From Terribacillus saccharophilus (GTDB taxonomy: Bacteria; Bacillota; Bacilli; Bacillales; Amphibacillaceae), in NCBI GenBank assembly GCA_900110015.1, contig FOCD01000001.1, positions 496,001 to 560,000 of the forward strand: a DNA stretch of 64,000 bases, written 5' to 3'. Below the pieces are notes generated by a model. The model had not been told where the DNA came from, searched no databases, and worked only from the letters and a program-made list of their open reading frames with translations. The position numbers and the translations under genes were made by a program. Below, piece by piece: positions 8,969-17,421 of this stretch (the stretch's first letter is position 1; the number at the start of each line of letters is the position of its first letter).

Positions 8969-10728
8969 TGCTGTGGGGAAGTGTTGTTAACAAGCTATGG
9001 CTGACTATCTTGGTTCTTGTGTCAGTCGTCCTTGGTCTGCTTACTTTTCTGCTGCTGGAGTTCTTCGGTAATTTTCATATTGAAGAAGCAGAGGAAAGCC
9101 TTATGCAGACAGCTACGAAGGTGTCTATTTTACTGGAAGAAATCGATGACCGCAGCACCGTCTACGATACTGCAGAACGTGTGCAGGATCCGAATTCCCG
9201 CATAGCTATCCTTCAGAATGATGCGCTTTGGATATCAAATCCAGATGAGGCGGAGCCCTTGCCTGATGTTGATCAGCAATGGCTGCTGAATGATGATACA
9301 TTAAATAAAGCTGTAACAGAAGGAGAAGATGTTTCCAAACAGCTTATCTTGCCTAATACCGATAGAAGCGTAATCGTTGTCGGTACACCGTTGCAGGATG
9401 GGTCTGGAGCGGTTTATGTCTATCAATCGTTATCTGTCGTAAAAGAGACAGGTAATCAGACGACACAAATTATCCTGCTTGGAGCTGGAATTGCCTTTGT
9501 CCTTACAACTGTGTTTGCCTTTTTCTTGTCATCGAGGATCACGAAACCACTGATTAAAATGCAGGATGCAGCACTGAACGTTGCTAGAGGTGAATTCGGG
9601 ACCACAGTGCCTGTTGTCACACATGATGAAATAGGTATGTTGGCAACTGCTCTCAACAAGATGGGAAAACAGCTGGAATTCAATATCAACGCCCTCAGTC
9701 AGGAAAAAGAACATCTTGCCCGCGTTGTTAATGCGATGGTAGATGGTGTTGTCATGATCAACCGGCAGGGTGAACTGACCGTGACGAATCCGCCAGCTGA
9801 AGAATTTATCCATGATTGGCAGTTTGAAAATGGCGAAACATTCCATGAAGTACCAGGTGTCTGGCTTGAAATCATGGAAAGTGTTGTCTCAACTGCATCG
9901 GAGGTTACTCGTGAAGTGACGATTCAAGGACGAGAATGGGTGATTATTGCTACGCCTCTTTATGATGATGCGGCAATTCGCGGTGCGGTTGCTGTTGTGC
10001 GAGATATGACGCAGGAACGCAGATTGAATAAGCTTCGCGAAGACTTTATCACGAACATCACGCATGAACTGCGCACCCCAATTTCCTTGCTGCAAGGCTA
10101 TAGCGAGGCAATTATTGATGATATCGCTGATACTGTTGAAGCGAAAAACGAGCTTGCTCAAATCATTCATGATGAATCCTTACGAATCGGAAGGCTAGTC
10201 AACCAATCGCTTGACCTTGCTCGGATGGAAGCAGGCGATACAAATCTTGTGGTGGAAGAAGTAGAAATAAATCCATTCCTGGAGCGAATCGTCCGTAAGT
10301 TTCAAGGCTTAGCCGATGAACGAGAAATTAAACTGGGACTTGTCAATGCAGTAGATAAACGCACCTATCGGTTTGCTCCCGATGGAATTGAACAAGTACT
10401 TACGAATTTAATTGATAATGCCATTACCCACACTGAAAATGCAGGTGCTGTCCAAGTGTTGGTATCTGACGATAAAGATCAGCTTGTTATGATTGTAAAA
10501 GACTCTGGAAGCGGGATTCCTGAAGAGGATCTGCCTTTCGTGTTCGAACGATTTTATAAGGCTGATAAATCAAGGACGAGAAAAACTGCCAGAACCGGTA
10601 ATGGCTTAGGGCTCGCTATTGCGAAGAATATCATTCAAGCACATGGCGGAACAATCAAAGTAACAAGTAAGCTTCATGAGGGGACAACATTCACTATTCG
10701 TCTCCCGCAGGATACAAACCTGACATAA
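8968..10728 (+). CDS. resE: sensor histidine kinase ResE
   Basis: The 586-residue kinase has two membrane segments (about 9-31 and 166-187) enclosing an extracytoplasmic sensor loop. A HAMP linker (about 188-240), a PAS domain (about 250-345), the HisKA dimerisation helix with phosphorylated H366 (ITHELRTPISLLQG) and a HATPase domain with N, G1 (DSGSGIPEEDLP) and G2 (TGNGLGLAI) boxes follow. It phosphorylates ResD. Its PAS domain is thought to sense the redox or oxygen state. The start ATG overlaps the resD stop. Confidence 0.95.
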   Translation: MLWGSVVNKLWLTILVLVSVVLGLLTFLLLEFFGNFHIEEAEESLMQTATKVSILLEEIDDRSTVYDTAERVQDPNSRIAILQNDALWISNPDEAEPLPDVDQQWLLNDDTLNKAVTEGEDVSKQLILPNTDRSVIVVGTPLQDGSGAVYVYQSLSVVKETGNQTTQIILLGAGIAFVLTTVFAFFLSSRITKPLIKMQDAALNVARGEFGTTVPVVTHDEIGMLATALNKMGKQLEFNINALSQEKEHLARVVNAMVDGVVMINRQGELTVTNPPAEEFIHDWQFENGETFHEVPGVWLEIMESVVSTASEVTREVTIQGREWVIIATPLYDDAAIRGAVAVVRDMTQERRLNKLREDFITNITHELRTPISLLQGYSEAIIDDIADTVEAKNELAQIIHDESLRIGRLVNQSLDLARMEAGDTNLVVEEVEINPFLERIVRKFQGLADEREIKLGLVNAVDKRTYRFAPDGIEQVLTNLIDNAITHTENAGAVQVLVSDDKDQLVMIVKDSGSGIPEEDLPFVFERFYKADKSRTRKTARTGNGLGLAIAKNIIQAHGGTIKVTSKLHEGTTFTIRLPQDTNLT

Positions 10729-10749
10729 TATGATAAAATAAGCTGGATT

Positions 10750-10920
10750 CAAAGCGTACAAGGTGTCGAACAGACTTGATAGGGAACGCGGTGTGATTCC
10801 GTGACTGTCCTCGCAGCTGTGATTACCGCCGAAAAGAACATAACCACTGTCTTATTGGACGGGAAGGGTTCTTAGTAGATAAAGGTATAAGTCAGCAGAC
10901 CTGCCCTGTGTGCTTGTGTT
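10750..10920 (+). ncRNA. cobalamin (AdoCbl) riboswitch
   Basis: The B12 box AGTCAGCAGACCTGCC is at 10890-10905. Upstream are the other core blocks: AGGTGTCGAA near 10761, GGGAACGCGGTGTGATTCCG near 10782-10801, the GACTGTCCTCGCAGCTGTGA block, ACCACTGTC near 10843 and GGGAAGGG near 10861. The P1 helix can form between 10752-10763 and 10904-10914. Spacing and order are those of the class I cobalamin riboswitch. It sits 77 bases before a lipoprotein/ECF transporter pair, so high cobalamin should switch those genes off. Confidence 0.93.
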
Positions 10921-10967
10921 TCACCGCTTCGAGGACTGAGCGGGTGGGGCGGCAGCTTCTAATGCTC

Positions 10968-10987
10968 TTTCCTTTACTAAAAGGGAG
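10968..10987 (+). promoter_or_regulatory. hairpin covering the ribosome binding site of the B12-regulated gene
   Basis: TCCTTT (10970-10975) can pair with AAGGGA (10981-10986, one T-G pair) around a short loop, burying the AAGGGAGG Shine-Dalgarno of the next gene. No hairpin with a T run is seen between the riboswitch and the gene, so control is more likely at translation than by termination. This is an inference from pairing by eye. Confidence 0.5.
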
Positions 10988-10996
10988 GATTTTTTT

Positions 10997-11386
10997 ATGA
11001 AAAAAGCACTACATATGTTATCAGCCTTATTGCTGGCAGCAGGCATCCTGGCTGGTTGCGGGACGACAGAACAGCCGCAGCAAAACCAACAGGCAGAGCA
11101 GCAGACCGAACAGCAGGTCACAGTAACACTATCTGAAGACGGAGAAGAGATTTCATCCAAGGAAGTCAGCTTTGAAGAAGGCGATATGCTGTTGGATGTG
11201 ATGAAAGAGAACTTCGAAATCGAAGAAGATGCTGGATTTATCACTTCTATTGATGGCCACGCTCAGGATGCAGATGCCAAGAAATATTGGCTTTTCACCG
11301 TGAATGAGGAAATGTCACCAGTCGGAGCGAATGAGGTTGAACTGAAAGACGGCGACGAGGTTGTCTTCAATCTGCAAAAATCTTAA
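10997..11386 (+). CDS. DUF4430 lipoprotein, cobalamin-transport accessory
   Basis: The 129-residue lipoprotein has a signal peptide with lipobox LAGC (C21), then a Q/E-rich linker and one DUF4430 domain (about 42-127, with conserved YWLFTVNEEMSPVGANEVELKDGDEVVF). DUF4430 resembles the C-terminal domain of transcobalamin and intrinsic factor, which contacts cobalamin in animals. The protein should be anchored outside the membrane and could bind or present a corrinoid. It lies directly behind a cobalamin riboswitch and overlaps the S-component gene by one base. Substrate binding by this protein is inferred from regulation and fold, not shown. Confidence 0.82.
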   Translation: MKKALHMLSALLLAAGILAGCGTTEQPQQNQQAEQQTEQQVTVTLSEDGEEISSKEVSFEEGDMLLDVMKENFEIEEDAGFITSIDGHAQDADAKKYWLFTVNEEMSPVGANEVELKDGDEVVFNLQKS

Positions 11387-11916
11387 TGTTTACCACACGT
11401 AAGCTAACGCTATTAGCAATGCTGACGGCACTTGCAGCGGTAGGCAGGATATATGCCAATGTGCTGTTTCCTTTTCTGCCAAATATGCAGCCTATGACAA
11501 GTGTCATCATCATTTGTGCTCTTTTACTAGGTCCGGCTGCAGGCGTCATTATCGCTGTATTGTCCACACTATTATCCAATATGATACTTGGTATGGGATT
11601 ATGGACATTGTGGCAGATGCTCGCTTGGGGGTTGATTGGTCTGACATTCGGTTTAATAGGCAAGCTATGGAAAAACCCGCCACTGATTGTCATGACCGGT
11701 GCCAGCGTTTTGACAGGGTATGTCTATGGCATCTTGATTTCACTGCCGAATGTATTCATAATGGAACATTTTCTGGCGTACTATCTTGCTGGCGTAAGTT
11801 TCGATACAATGCATGCAATCGGTAATGGAATTTTCTTTTTCATCTTGTATCCTGTTTTGCGCAGGCTGTTCAGCAAATGGATTCCTGCCCCAATAAAAAG
11901 AACCACTTCCTCTTAA
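11386..11916 (+). CDS. ECF transporter S component, predicted cobalamin or corrinoid specificity
   Basis: The 176-residue membrane protein has about six hydrophobic segments and the AxxxA-type helix (A11-A15, AMLTALAAVGR) by which S components dock on EcfT. It is the substrate-binding unit of an energy-coupling factor transporter; the shared ATPases EcfA/EcfA' and EcfT must be encoded elsewhere because none is in the window. Cobalamin or a precursor is the likely substrate because of the riboswitch upstream and the transcobalamin-like lipoprotein next to it. The last codons are also the left arm of a terminator shared with fer. Confidence 0.82.
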   Translation: MFTTRKLTLLAMLTALAAVGRIYANVLFPFLPNMQPMTSVIIICALLLGPAAGVIIAVLSTLLSNMILGMGLWTLWQMLAWGLIGLTFGLIGKLWKNPPLIVMTGASVLTGYVYGILISLPNVFIMEHFLAYYLAGVSFDTMHAIGNGIFFFILYPVLRRLFSKWIPAPIKRTTSS

Positions 11917-11930
11917 CGGGAAGTGGTTCT
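11899..11930. terminator. bidirectional terminator between ECF S gene and fer
   Basis: Arms 11899-11910 and 11919-11930 pair perfectly over 12 bases around TCTTAACG. The ECF gene ends inside the loop and fer ends one base away, on the opposite strand. The minus-strand exit has TTTTATTG; the plus-strand exit (TCATATA) is poorer in T. Confidence 0.75.
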
Positions 11931-12227
<297 letters not shown>

Positions 12228-12281
12228 CTAAGTGTAGCGCGTACCGAAACGGAATACAAGCTTACAGAAAGGTTGATTGCA

Positions 12282-13280
12282 ATGCTTCTGGCATCTATCA
12301 TCATCCATGCCGCACAGCCCATACGTCAGGAACGGAGCGCGGCGTCCATCTATCATCTGCTGCAAGGCAAGCGTTCTGCCCAAACATTGCAGGATGCCCA
12401 CATGTACGGTCTTACTCATCTATTTGGCATCTACCCAAAGCTATCAAGACAGATATTCGACCAGGTAGCCGCCAATGCCTTGCAAGAAGAAGACCAGGAT
12501 AATAAAAAAAATATGCCGTATTTCAATGGTATGGCCTATCAATCTCAAACAGAGCCATTTCTGTATCGGCTGCTTTTGCTTGTTCAGCTGCTTTCCAATC
12601 AAACAAAAGGGGAGAATCGGTATATTCCTGTAACTGATAACCTGGCTATTCAGCATTGGATTAAGCAGTTGTATCGACAGGAACAGCATCACTTAGAAGA
12701 TTGGCGAAACGGAGTATATGAGGAATTATACGGCTTGCTGGAGAAACTGCCGCAGATACAGGCAGAGTTATTTGTCGATCGATTGACCGGATATCATCAT
12801 ATCGGTTTGACAACTTTACAGCTAGCAGAAAAATATCATGTGCATGAAACGGATGTGCTCCTTTATCAGACGTCGACTATTCACCATCTCTTACAGCAAG
12901 CAGAGAGCAATGCAGCAGCTTTTCCATATTTAGCTGCACTCATGGATAAACCCCAGCACAAGATTCGTTCCATAACTTCCACTGCGCAAAAGACACGGAC
13001 CATGCTCGAACGAGGTATGTCAGTAGAGCAGATTGCGCTTGTCAGAGGATTGACGGAGAACACGATAAAAGACCATATTGTCGAAATAACTTGGCTTGAT
13101 GGAGAAGCGCTTACCAGTAAATTTATTTCTGATACCGATGCTGCTGTCATTCTGGAATGTGCTATGCAGGCTGGTACTAATAAACTGAAACAAATCCATG
13201 CTTTGCTGGAAGGGAAATATGATTATTTTCAAATTAGATTGGCTTTAGCATTGCGGAAAGAGCAGGAGGTGAAAGCATGA
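12282..13280 (+). CDS. ypbB: YpbB family helix-turn-helix protein
   Basis: This protein of about 332 residues matches the YpbB family encoded just before RecQ in bacilli: N-terminal QERSAASIYHLLQGKRSAQTLQDA and a C-terminal helix-turn-helix (MSVEQIALVRGLTENTIKDHIVE) like that found at the end of some RecQ proteins. Its role is unknown; the fixed position overlapping recQ by four bases suggests work with the helicase. ATG 12282 (with AGAAAGG upstream) was chosen over a longer frame from 12153 that would run into the fer promoter region. TTG 12273 is another possibility. Confidence 0.82.
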   Translation: MLLASIIIHAAQPIRQERSAASIYHLLQGKRSAQTLQDAHMYGLTHLFGIYPKLSRQIFDQVAANALQEEDQDNKKNMPYFNGMAYQSQTEPFLYRLLLLVQLLSNQTKGENRYIPVTDNLAIQHWIKQLYRQEQHHLEDWRNGVYEELYGLLEKLPQIQAELFVDRLTGYHHIGLTTLQLAEKYHVHETDVLLYQTSTIHHLLQQAESNAAAFPYLAALMDKPQHKIRSITSTAQKTRTMLERGMSVEQIALVRGLTENTIKDHIVEITWLDGEALTSKFISDTDAAVILECAMQAGTNKLKQIHALLEGKYDYFQIRLALALRKEQEVKA

Positions 13281-14797
13281 ACGCAGATTTGCAAAAAGCA
13301 TTGCATAAGTTCTACGGCTATGACCACTTCCGGACCGGGCAAGAGGAGATACTGCAAAGTGTATTAGAGAATCATCATACATTGGGAGTTTTACCAACCG
13401 GAACGGGGAAATCTATTTGCTATCAGCTGCCTGCGTTTATGAGGAGCGGACTAGTTATTGTTGTTTCTCCCCTGCTTTCTCTGATGGAGGATCAAGTGAA
13501 ACAGCTGCGCGCTAGAGGATTCAAGCGGGTAGCTGCACTGAATAGTTTTCTCGATTATGAAGATAAACAACAAGTCATGCGAAATCTCCAGAATTACGAT
13601 CTGCTATATGTTTCACCGGAAATGCTCCAAAATGATTTTCTGATCAATCGTCTGCAGTCACTGCATATACAATTGTTTGTAGTCGATGAAGCACATTGTA
13701 TTTCACAGTGGGGGCAGGAATTCCGGACTGATTATCTGCGTCTTTCAGAAGTGATTCAGAATCTAGATTGTCCTCCAGTACTTGCGTTGACAGGAACAGC
13801 TACACCACAAGTTCAAGTGGATATTCAGCATTTACTTGGAGATTTGGATATGGATAAGCATATCTATCCGATGGATCGGGAAAATATCTCATACTTTATC
13901 AGGGAAGTACAAGATCAACAGGAAAAAAATGAAACGATGCTAGCTTTACTTAGAAAGATTCAAGCTCCAACTATCATTTATTTTTCGAGTCGAAATATGG
14001 CTGAAAGCACTGCAGGCATAATCCGGGCTAATATGCCGGAGATGCCATGTGCTTATTATCATGGCGGCATGGAAAACGAAGACAGGATATTGATACAACA
14101 GCAGTTCCTTGCCGGCCAGCTGCAGATTATTTGCTGTACAAGCGCATTTGGTATGGGAGTGGATAAAGAAGATGTACGCTTGATTATTCATTATCATTTG
14201 CCAAGTGACAAGGAATCTTTCATTCAGGAAGTAGGCAGAGCGGGGCGGGATGGCGAAGAAAGCGTAAGCGTGGTTCTTTATAGTCCGGGAGATTGGCAAA
14301 TCCCTATCCACTTAATCGAGCAAGACCTTCCGGAGCAAGATTCGATTCAGCAATTGCTGCGTTTCCTTTATCAGCGGGTAAAAGCAGGACTGCTAGAACT
14401 GCCTTCCTACGAGCTGCTCATCCAGCATATTCCGATTAGTGAGACGCAATGGCGATTTTTACTTTATCAAATGGAGAAACATGATATAGTAAAGGGAAAT
14501 CATCTGCATTATAAGGCAAATGCTTGGAAGGAATTCCTGGACCAGATAGAGAAGTTTGTTGGGAATAGGAAAAGGCATAAGCTGAAGCAGCTGCAGCGCA
14601 TGAAGGAATGGGTCTATACGGATTCATGCAGACGACAGGCACTTTTTGCTGACTTCCAATCTGAAGTACGACCAGCAAAAGGCCGATGCTGCGATAATTG
14701 CGGCGATACCCTTGCTGATTGGCAGGCAGGTTTGACAAATGCACAGCCGGAACGTACTGGCTGGCGGGAGCAGTTGTATCACCTCCTGCAGCAGTAA
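13277..14797 (+). CDS. recS: ATP-dependent DNA helicase, RecQ family (RecS-like)
   Basis: The 506-residue superfamily 2 helicase has Walker A TGTGKS (41-46), DEAH at 137-140, the motif TGTATP and QEVGRAGRDG. A zinc-binding CRRQ...CCDNCG cluster near residue 470 follows. It unwinds DNA 3' to 5' in recombination and fork repair. No HRDC domain follows, so it is the short form; B. subtilis has such a protein (YpbC/RecS, 496 residues) at this locus. Overlap with ypbB (ATGA) indicates coupling. Confidence 0.9.
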   Translation: MNADLQKALHKFYGYDHFRTGQEEILQSVLENHHTLGVLPTGTGKSICYQLPAFMRSGLVIVVSPLLSLMEDQVKQLRARGFKRVAALNSFLDYEDKQQVMRNLQNYDLLYVSPEMLQNDFLINRLQSLHIQLFVVDEAHCISQWGQEFRTDYLRLSEVIQNLDCPPVLALTGTATPQVQVDIQHLLGDLDMDKHIYPMDRENISYFIREVQDQQEKNETMLALLRKIQAPTIIYFSSRNMAESTAGIIRANMPEMPCAYYHGGMENEDRILIQQQFLAGQLQIICCTSAFGMGVDKEDVRLIIHYHLPSDKESFIQEVGRAGRDGEESVSVVLYSPGDWQIPIHLIEQDLPEQDSIQQLLRFLYQRVKAGLLELPSYELLIQHIPISETQWRFLLYQMEKHDIVKGNHLHYKANAWKEFLDQIEKFVGNRKRHKLKQLQRMKEWVYTDSCRRQALFADFQSEVRPAKGRCCDNCGDTLADWQAGLTNAQPERTGWREQLYHLLQQ

Positions 14798-14823
14798 AAC
14801 GGAAATGGAAGGATGGACACTTC

Positions 14824-15123
14824 ATGGCAAAGACAGAAGAGAAGGATCAGAATCTGGAGGAGCTGGTGGCATCCGTGACACAGTCTCACGGTGACGAAGA
14901 ATTACCACCTGAGAAAGAAGAATCGGAACCAGCAGTTCAGCGTATCGATGTTCTTAATTTACCCCCACGCAGAACAATCCATGACGGACAGCGGACAAGC
15001 TTCCGGCTGCACTGGAATGGAGGTATTGCCAGGTTCATCCTCCTGACGGTCATCGTGCTAGCAGTGATAGTATTTATATTGCTGTATACAGATGTGCCGC
15101 TGTCGATACCAGCCTTATTTTAG
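14824..15123 (+). CDS. small single-span membrane protein of unknown function
   Basis: The protein has 99 residues: an acidic N-terminal half, a basic stretch (PPRRTIHDGQRTSFRLHW) and one C-terminal membrane segment (about 72-91) with a short tail outside, so probably type II. No family was recognised with certainty. B. subtilis has ypbD and ypbE here; the charged head plus one span recalls the N-terminal part of YpbE, but the LysM part of YpbE is absent. ATG 14824 is preceded by AAGGAT at nine bases. It is 26 bases from recS, probably the same operon. Confidence 0.65.
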   Translation: MAKTEEKDQNLEELVASVTQSHGDEELPPEKEESEPAVQRIDVLNLPPRRTIHDGQRTSFRLHWNGGIARFILLTVIVLAVIVFILLYTDVPLSIPALF

Positions 15124-15128
15124 TCCGT

Positions 15129-15261
15129 TTTCAGTTTGGACAACGAGGGTATTTTTAACTGAAAGATTAATATACTAACTATACGTACAAAACCTTTCTG
15201 TTCGAGGCTAAAACCTATCACGAAAATGGACGCTCCCAATGGGGGAGTGCCGCGTACAAAA
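15129..15261 (+). other. repeat-rich intergenic stretch before the mecB-like gene
   Basis: The 190 bases between 15124 and 15317 hold no gene. Seen here are an inverted repeat TTTCAGTT (15129-15136) / AACTGAAA (15157-15164), a direct repeat CGTACAAAAC (15184-15193 and 15252-15261), and a GC-rich hairpin CGCTCCC/GGGGAGTG at about 15231-15249. No clear promoter or T run was found. Function unknown. Confidence 0.45.
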
Positions 15262-15317
15262 CATAAAGCGAATCATATGCTATCTATATCTAGAATGGCA
15301 TCCAAGGGGGAAAAGTG

Positions 15318-15899
15318 ATGAAGTTAGAGCGCGTATCATTAAATCAATTCAAGATCTTTCTTACCTTCGACGATTTAATCGAGAGAGGCTTGACTAAAGA
15401 AGATCTGTGGCATGATCTTCCGGGCGTTCATCAGCTTTTTCACGATATGATGTATGAAGCAAGCGATGAATTGGGCTTTGAATTGGAAGGCACACTTCTG
15501 GTTCAAGTGCATATTCTTCAAGCACAAGGGATGCAGATCATCGTAACACAGTATCCACAGACGGAAGACTTCGAAGAAGAAGAGGATTATATCGAGATGA
15601 AAGTGACACTTGACGAAAGCAGGGAGCTTATCTTCTCATTCACAGATTTTGAGGACATCATCAGCGTTTCACGTCAGTTGGACCAAATCGGCATTGAAGA
15701 TGCCGCTGTGTACTTTATGAACGATCTTTATTATATGGAAATCCGCACGCAGCTCCATCCAGCGGCGCGGGAAAACTTGATTGCAGTCATGTCGGAATTC
15801 GCTAACCCAAGTATCGTAACCTCGGTTAGGCTGAATGAATACGGCAAGAAAATTTTCGAAAAGGATGCAATACGGCAGATCTGCACGTATTTTGCATAA
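15318..15899 (+). CDS. mecB: MecA-family ClpC adaptor (YpbH/MecB)
   Basis: The protein (193 residues) belongs to the MecA family: N-terminal ERVSLNQFKIFLTFDDLIERGLTKEDLW, an acidic middle (EDFEEEEDYIE), and a C-terminal ClpC-binding domain. Adaptors of this family deliver proteins to the ClpC-ClpP protease. It is placed in the YpbH (MecB) branch by its position just before gudB. ATG 15318 is seven bases after AAGGGGG; GTG directly before is too close. It ends in a strong terminator, and its upstream region carries unexplained repeats. Confidence 0.9.
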   Translation: MKLERVSLNQFKIFLTFDDLIERGLTKEDLWHDLPGVHQLFHDMMYEASDELGFELEGTLLVQVHILQAQGMQIIVTQYPQTEDFEEEEDYIEMKVTLDESRELIFSFTDFEDIISVSRQLDQIGIEDAAVYFMNDLYYMEIRTQLHPAARENLIAVMSEFANPSIVTSVRLNEYGKKIFEKDAIRQICTYFA

Positions 15900-15906
15900 G
15901 TTGCCG

Positions 15907-15945
15907 AAGATACCGGAGCATCCTCCGGTATCTTTTTGATTTTTG
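15907..15945 (+). terminator. terminator after mecB
   Basis: AAGATACCGGAG (15907-15918) pairs perfectly with CTCCGGTATCTT (15923-15934) around CATC, followed by TTTGATTTTTG. Confidence 0.88.
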
Positions 15946-16061
15946 ATTAAAAACACGGTTCTCATTATCTATCTGGCTGCTTTTTTGTTAGAATGGATGT
16001 GAAGATTCGATGTGGTAATATCGCTAAACAAGATGGGGAAACATTTAGGAGGTACAGAACA

Positions 16062-17333
16062 GTGGCCGACAACGCTGCGGAATCTACCAACAACAAGCAT
16101 AGGGACGTATTAGAATCGACACAGAGGGTCGTGCAATCGGCTTTGCAGAAACTTGGCTATCCAGAAGAAGTCTATGAATTACTGAAAGAACCGGTAAGGT
16201 TAATGACAGTTCGTATTCCCGTTCGGATGGATGATGGCAGTACGAAGATTTTCACAGGGTACCGGGCTCAGCATAATGATGCAGTTGGCCCTACTAAGGG
16301 TGGCGTGCGCTTTCATCCGGAAGTAAGCGAGAATGAAGTAAAGGCATTATCCATTTGGATGAGTCTGAAAGCAGGTATCGTCGACTTACCTTATGGAGGC
16401 GGAAAGGGCGGTATCATCTGTGATCCCCGCGAAATGAGTTTTCGTGAGCTTGAAGGTGTAAGCCGTGGATATGTACGGGCAATCAGTCAGATTGTCGGAC
16501 CTACGAAAGACATACCGGCGCCCGATGTTATGACCAACTCTCAGATAATGGCTTGGATGATGGATGAATACAGCCGGATGGATGAATTTAACAATCCAGG
16601 CTTCATCACCGGTAAGCCAATCGTATTGGGAGGCTCACATGGCAGGGAGACAGCTACAGCTAAAGGTGTGACGATTTGCTTGAAGGAAGCAGCTATGCAG
16701 AGAGGCATCAATATCGAAGGAGCCCGTGTTGTCATTCAAGGCTTCGGAAATGCTGGCAGTTATCTAGCTAAATTCATGCACGAAGCAGGCGCGAAGGTAA
16801 TCGGTATTTCAGATGCTTACGGAGCGCTTCATGACCCGGATGGTCTGGATATCGACTATTTGCTTGATCGACGGGACAGTTTCGGAACAGTAACCAACTT
16901 GTTCAAGTCTACAATCTCCAACCAGGAATTATTGGAGCTTGATTGCGATATACTTGTACCAGCTGCGGTAGAAAATCAAATCACCAAAGATAATGCACAT
17001 AATATTAAAGCTCAAATTGTGATTGAGGCTGCAAATGGCCCGACAACGTTCGAAGCGACCAAGATTTTAACCGAACGCGGTATCTTGATAGTTCCGGATG
17101 TGCTTGCATCAGCAGGCGGCGTGACGGTCTCCTATTTTGAATGGGTGCAGAACAACCAGGGCTTTTATTGGACGGAGCAGGAAGTAGAAGAGAGATTAGA
17201 AAAAGTAATGCTGAGAGGGTTCCAAAATGTATATCAGACTGCCCAAACGAGGCGCGTTGATATGCGGCTGGCTGCATATATGGTAGGTGTCCGAAAAATG
17301 GCAGAAGCTTCCAGATTCAGAGGCTGGATCTAA
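16062..17333 (+). CDS. gudB: NAD-specific glutamate dehydrogenase
   Basis: The catabolic glutamate dehydrogenase (423 residues) converts glutamate to 2-oxoglutarate and ammonium. Visible are the substrate lysine region (YRAQHNDAVGPTKGGVRFHP), the PYGGGKGG loop and the Rossmann motif GFGNAGSYLA. GTG 16062 follows TTAGGAGGT at about eight bases and gives the usual N terminus; a longer frame from 15993 lacks a site. The stretch NEVKALSIWMSLKAG has no duplicated VKA, so this copy lacks the inactivating repeat of laboratory B. subtilis and should be active. Position next to the MecA-like gene supports GudB over RocG. Confidence 0.93.
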   Translation: MADNAAESTNNKHRDVLESTQRVVQSALQKLGYPEEVYELLKEPVRLMTVRIPVRMDDGSTKIFTGYRAQHNDAVGPTKGGVRFHPEVSENEVKALSIWMSLKAGIVDLPYGGGKGGIICDPREMSFRELEGVSRGYVRAISQIVGPTKDIPAPDVMTNSQIMAWMMDEYSRMDEFNNPGFITGKPIVLGGSHGRETATAKGVTICLKEAAMQRGINIEGARVVIQGFGNAGSYLAKFMHEAGAKVIGISDAYGALHDPDGLDIDYLLDRRDSFGTVTNLFKSTISNQELLELDCDILVPAAVENQITKDNAHNIKAQIVIEAANGPTTFEATKILTERGILIVPDVLASAGGVTVSYFEWVQNNQGFYWTEQEVEERLEKVMLRGFQNVYQTAQTRRVDMRLAAYMVGVRKMAEASRFRGWI

Positions 17334-17349
17334 TCATAGTGAAAAACAT

Positions 17350-17390
17350 GCTCTTATCCTGAAGTGAAAAGGATAAGAGCTTTCTCTTTT
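17350..17390 (+). terminator. terminator after gudB
   Basis: GCTCTTATCCT (17350-17360) pairs with AGGATAAGAGC (17370-17380) around nine bases, followed by TTTCTCTTTTC. Confidence 0.85.
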
Positions 17391-17421
17391 CTTAGGAAAA
17401 GGGATGGAAAGGAGCAGTACA

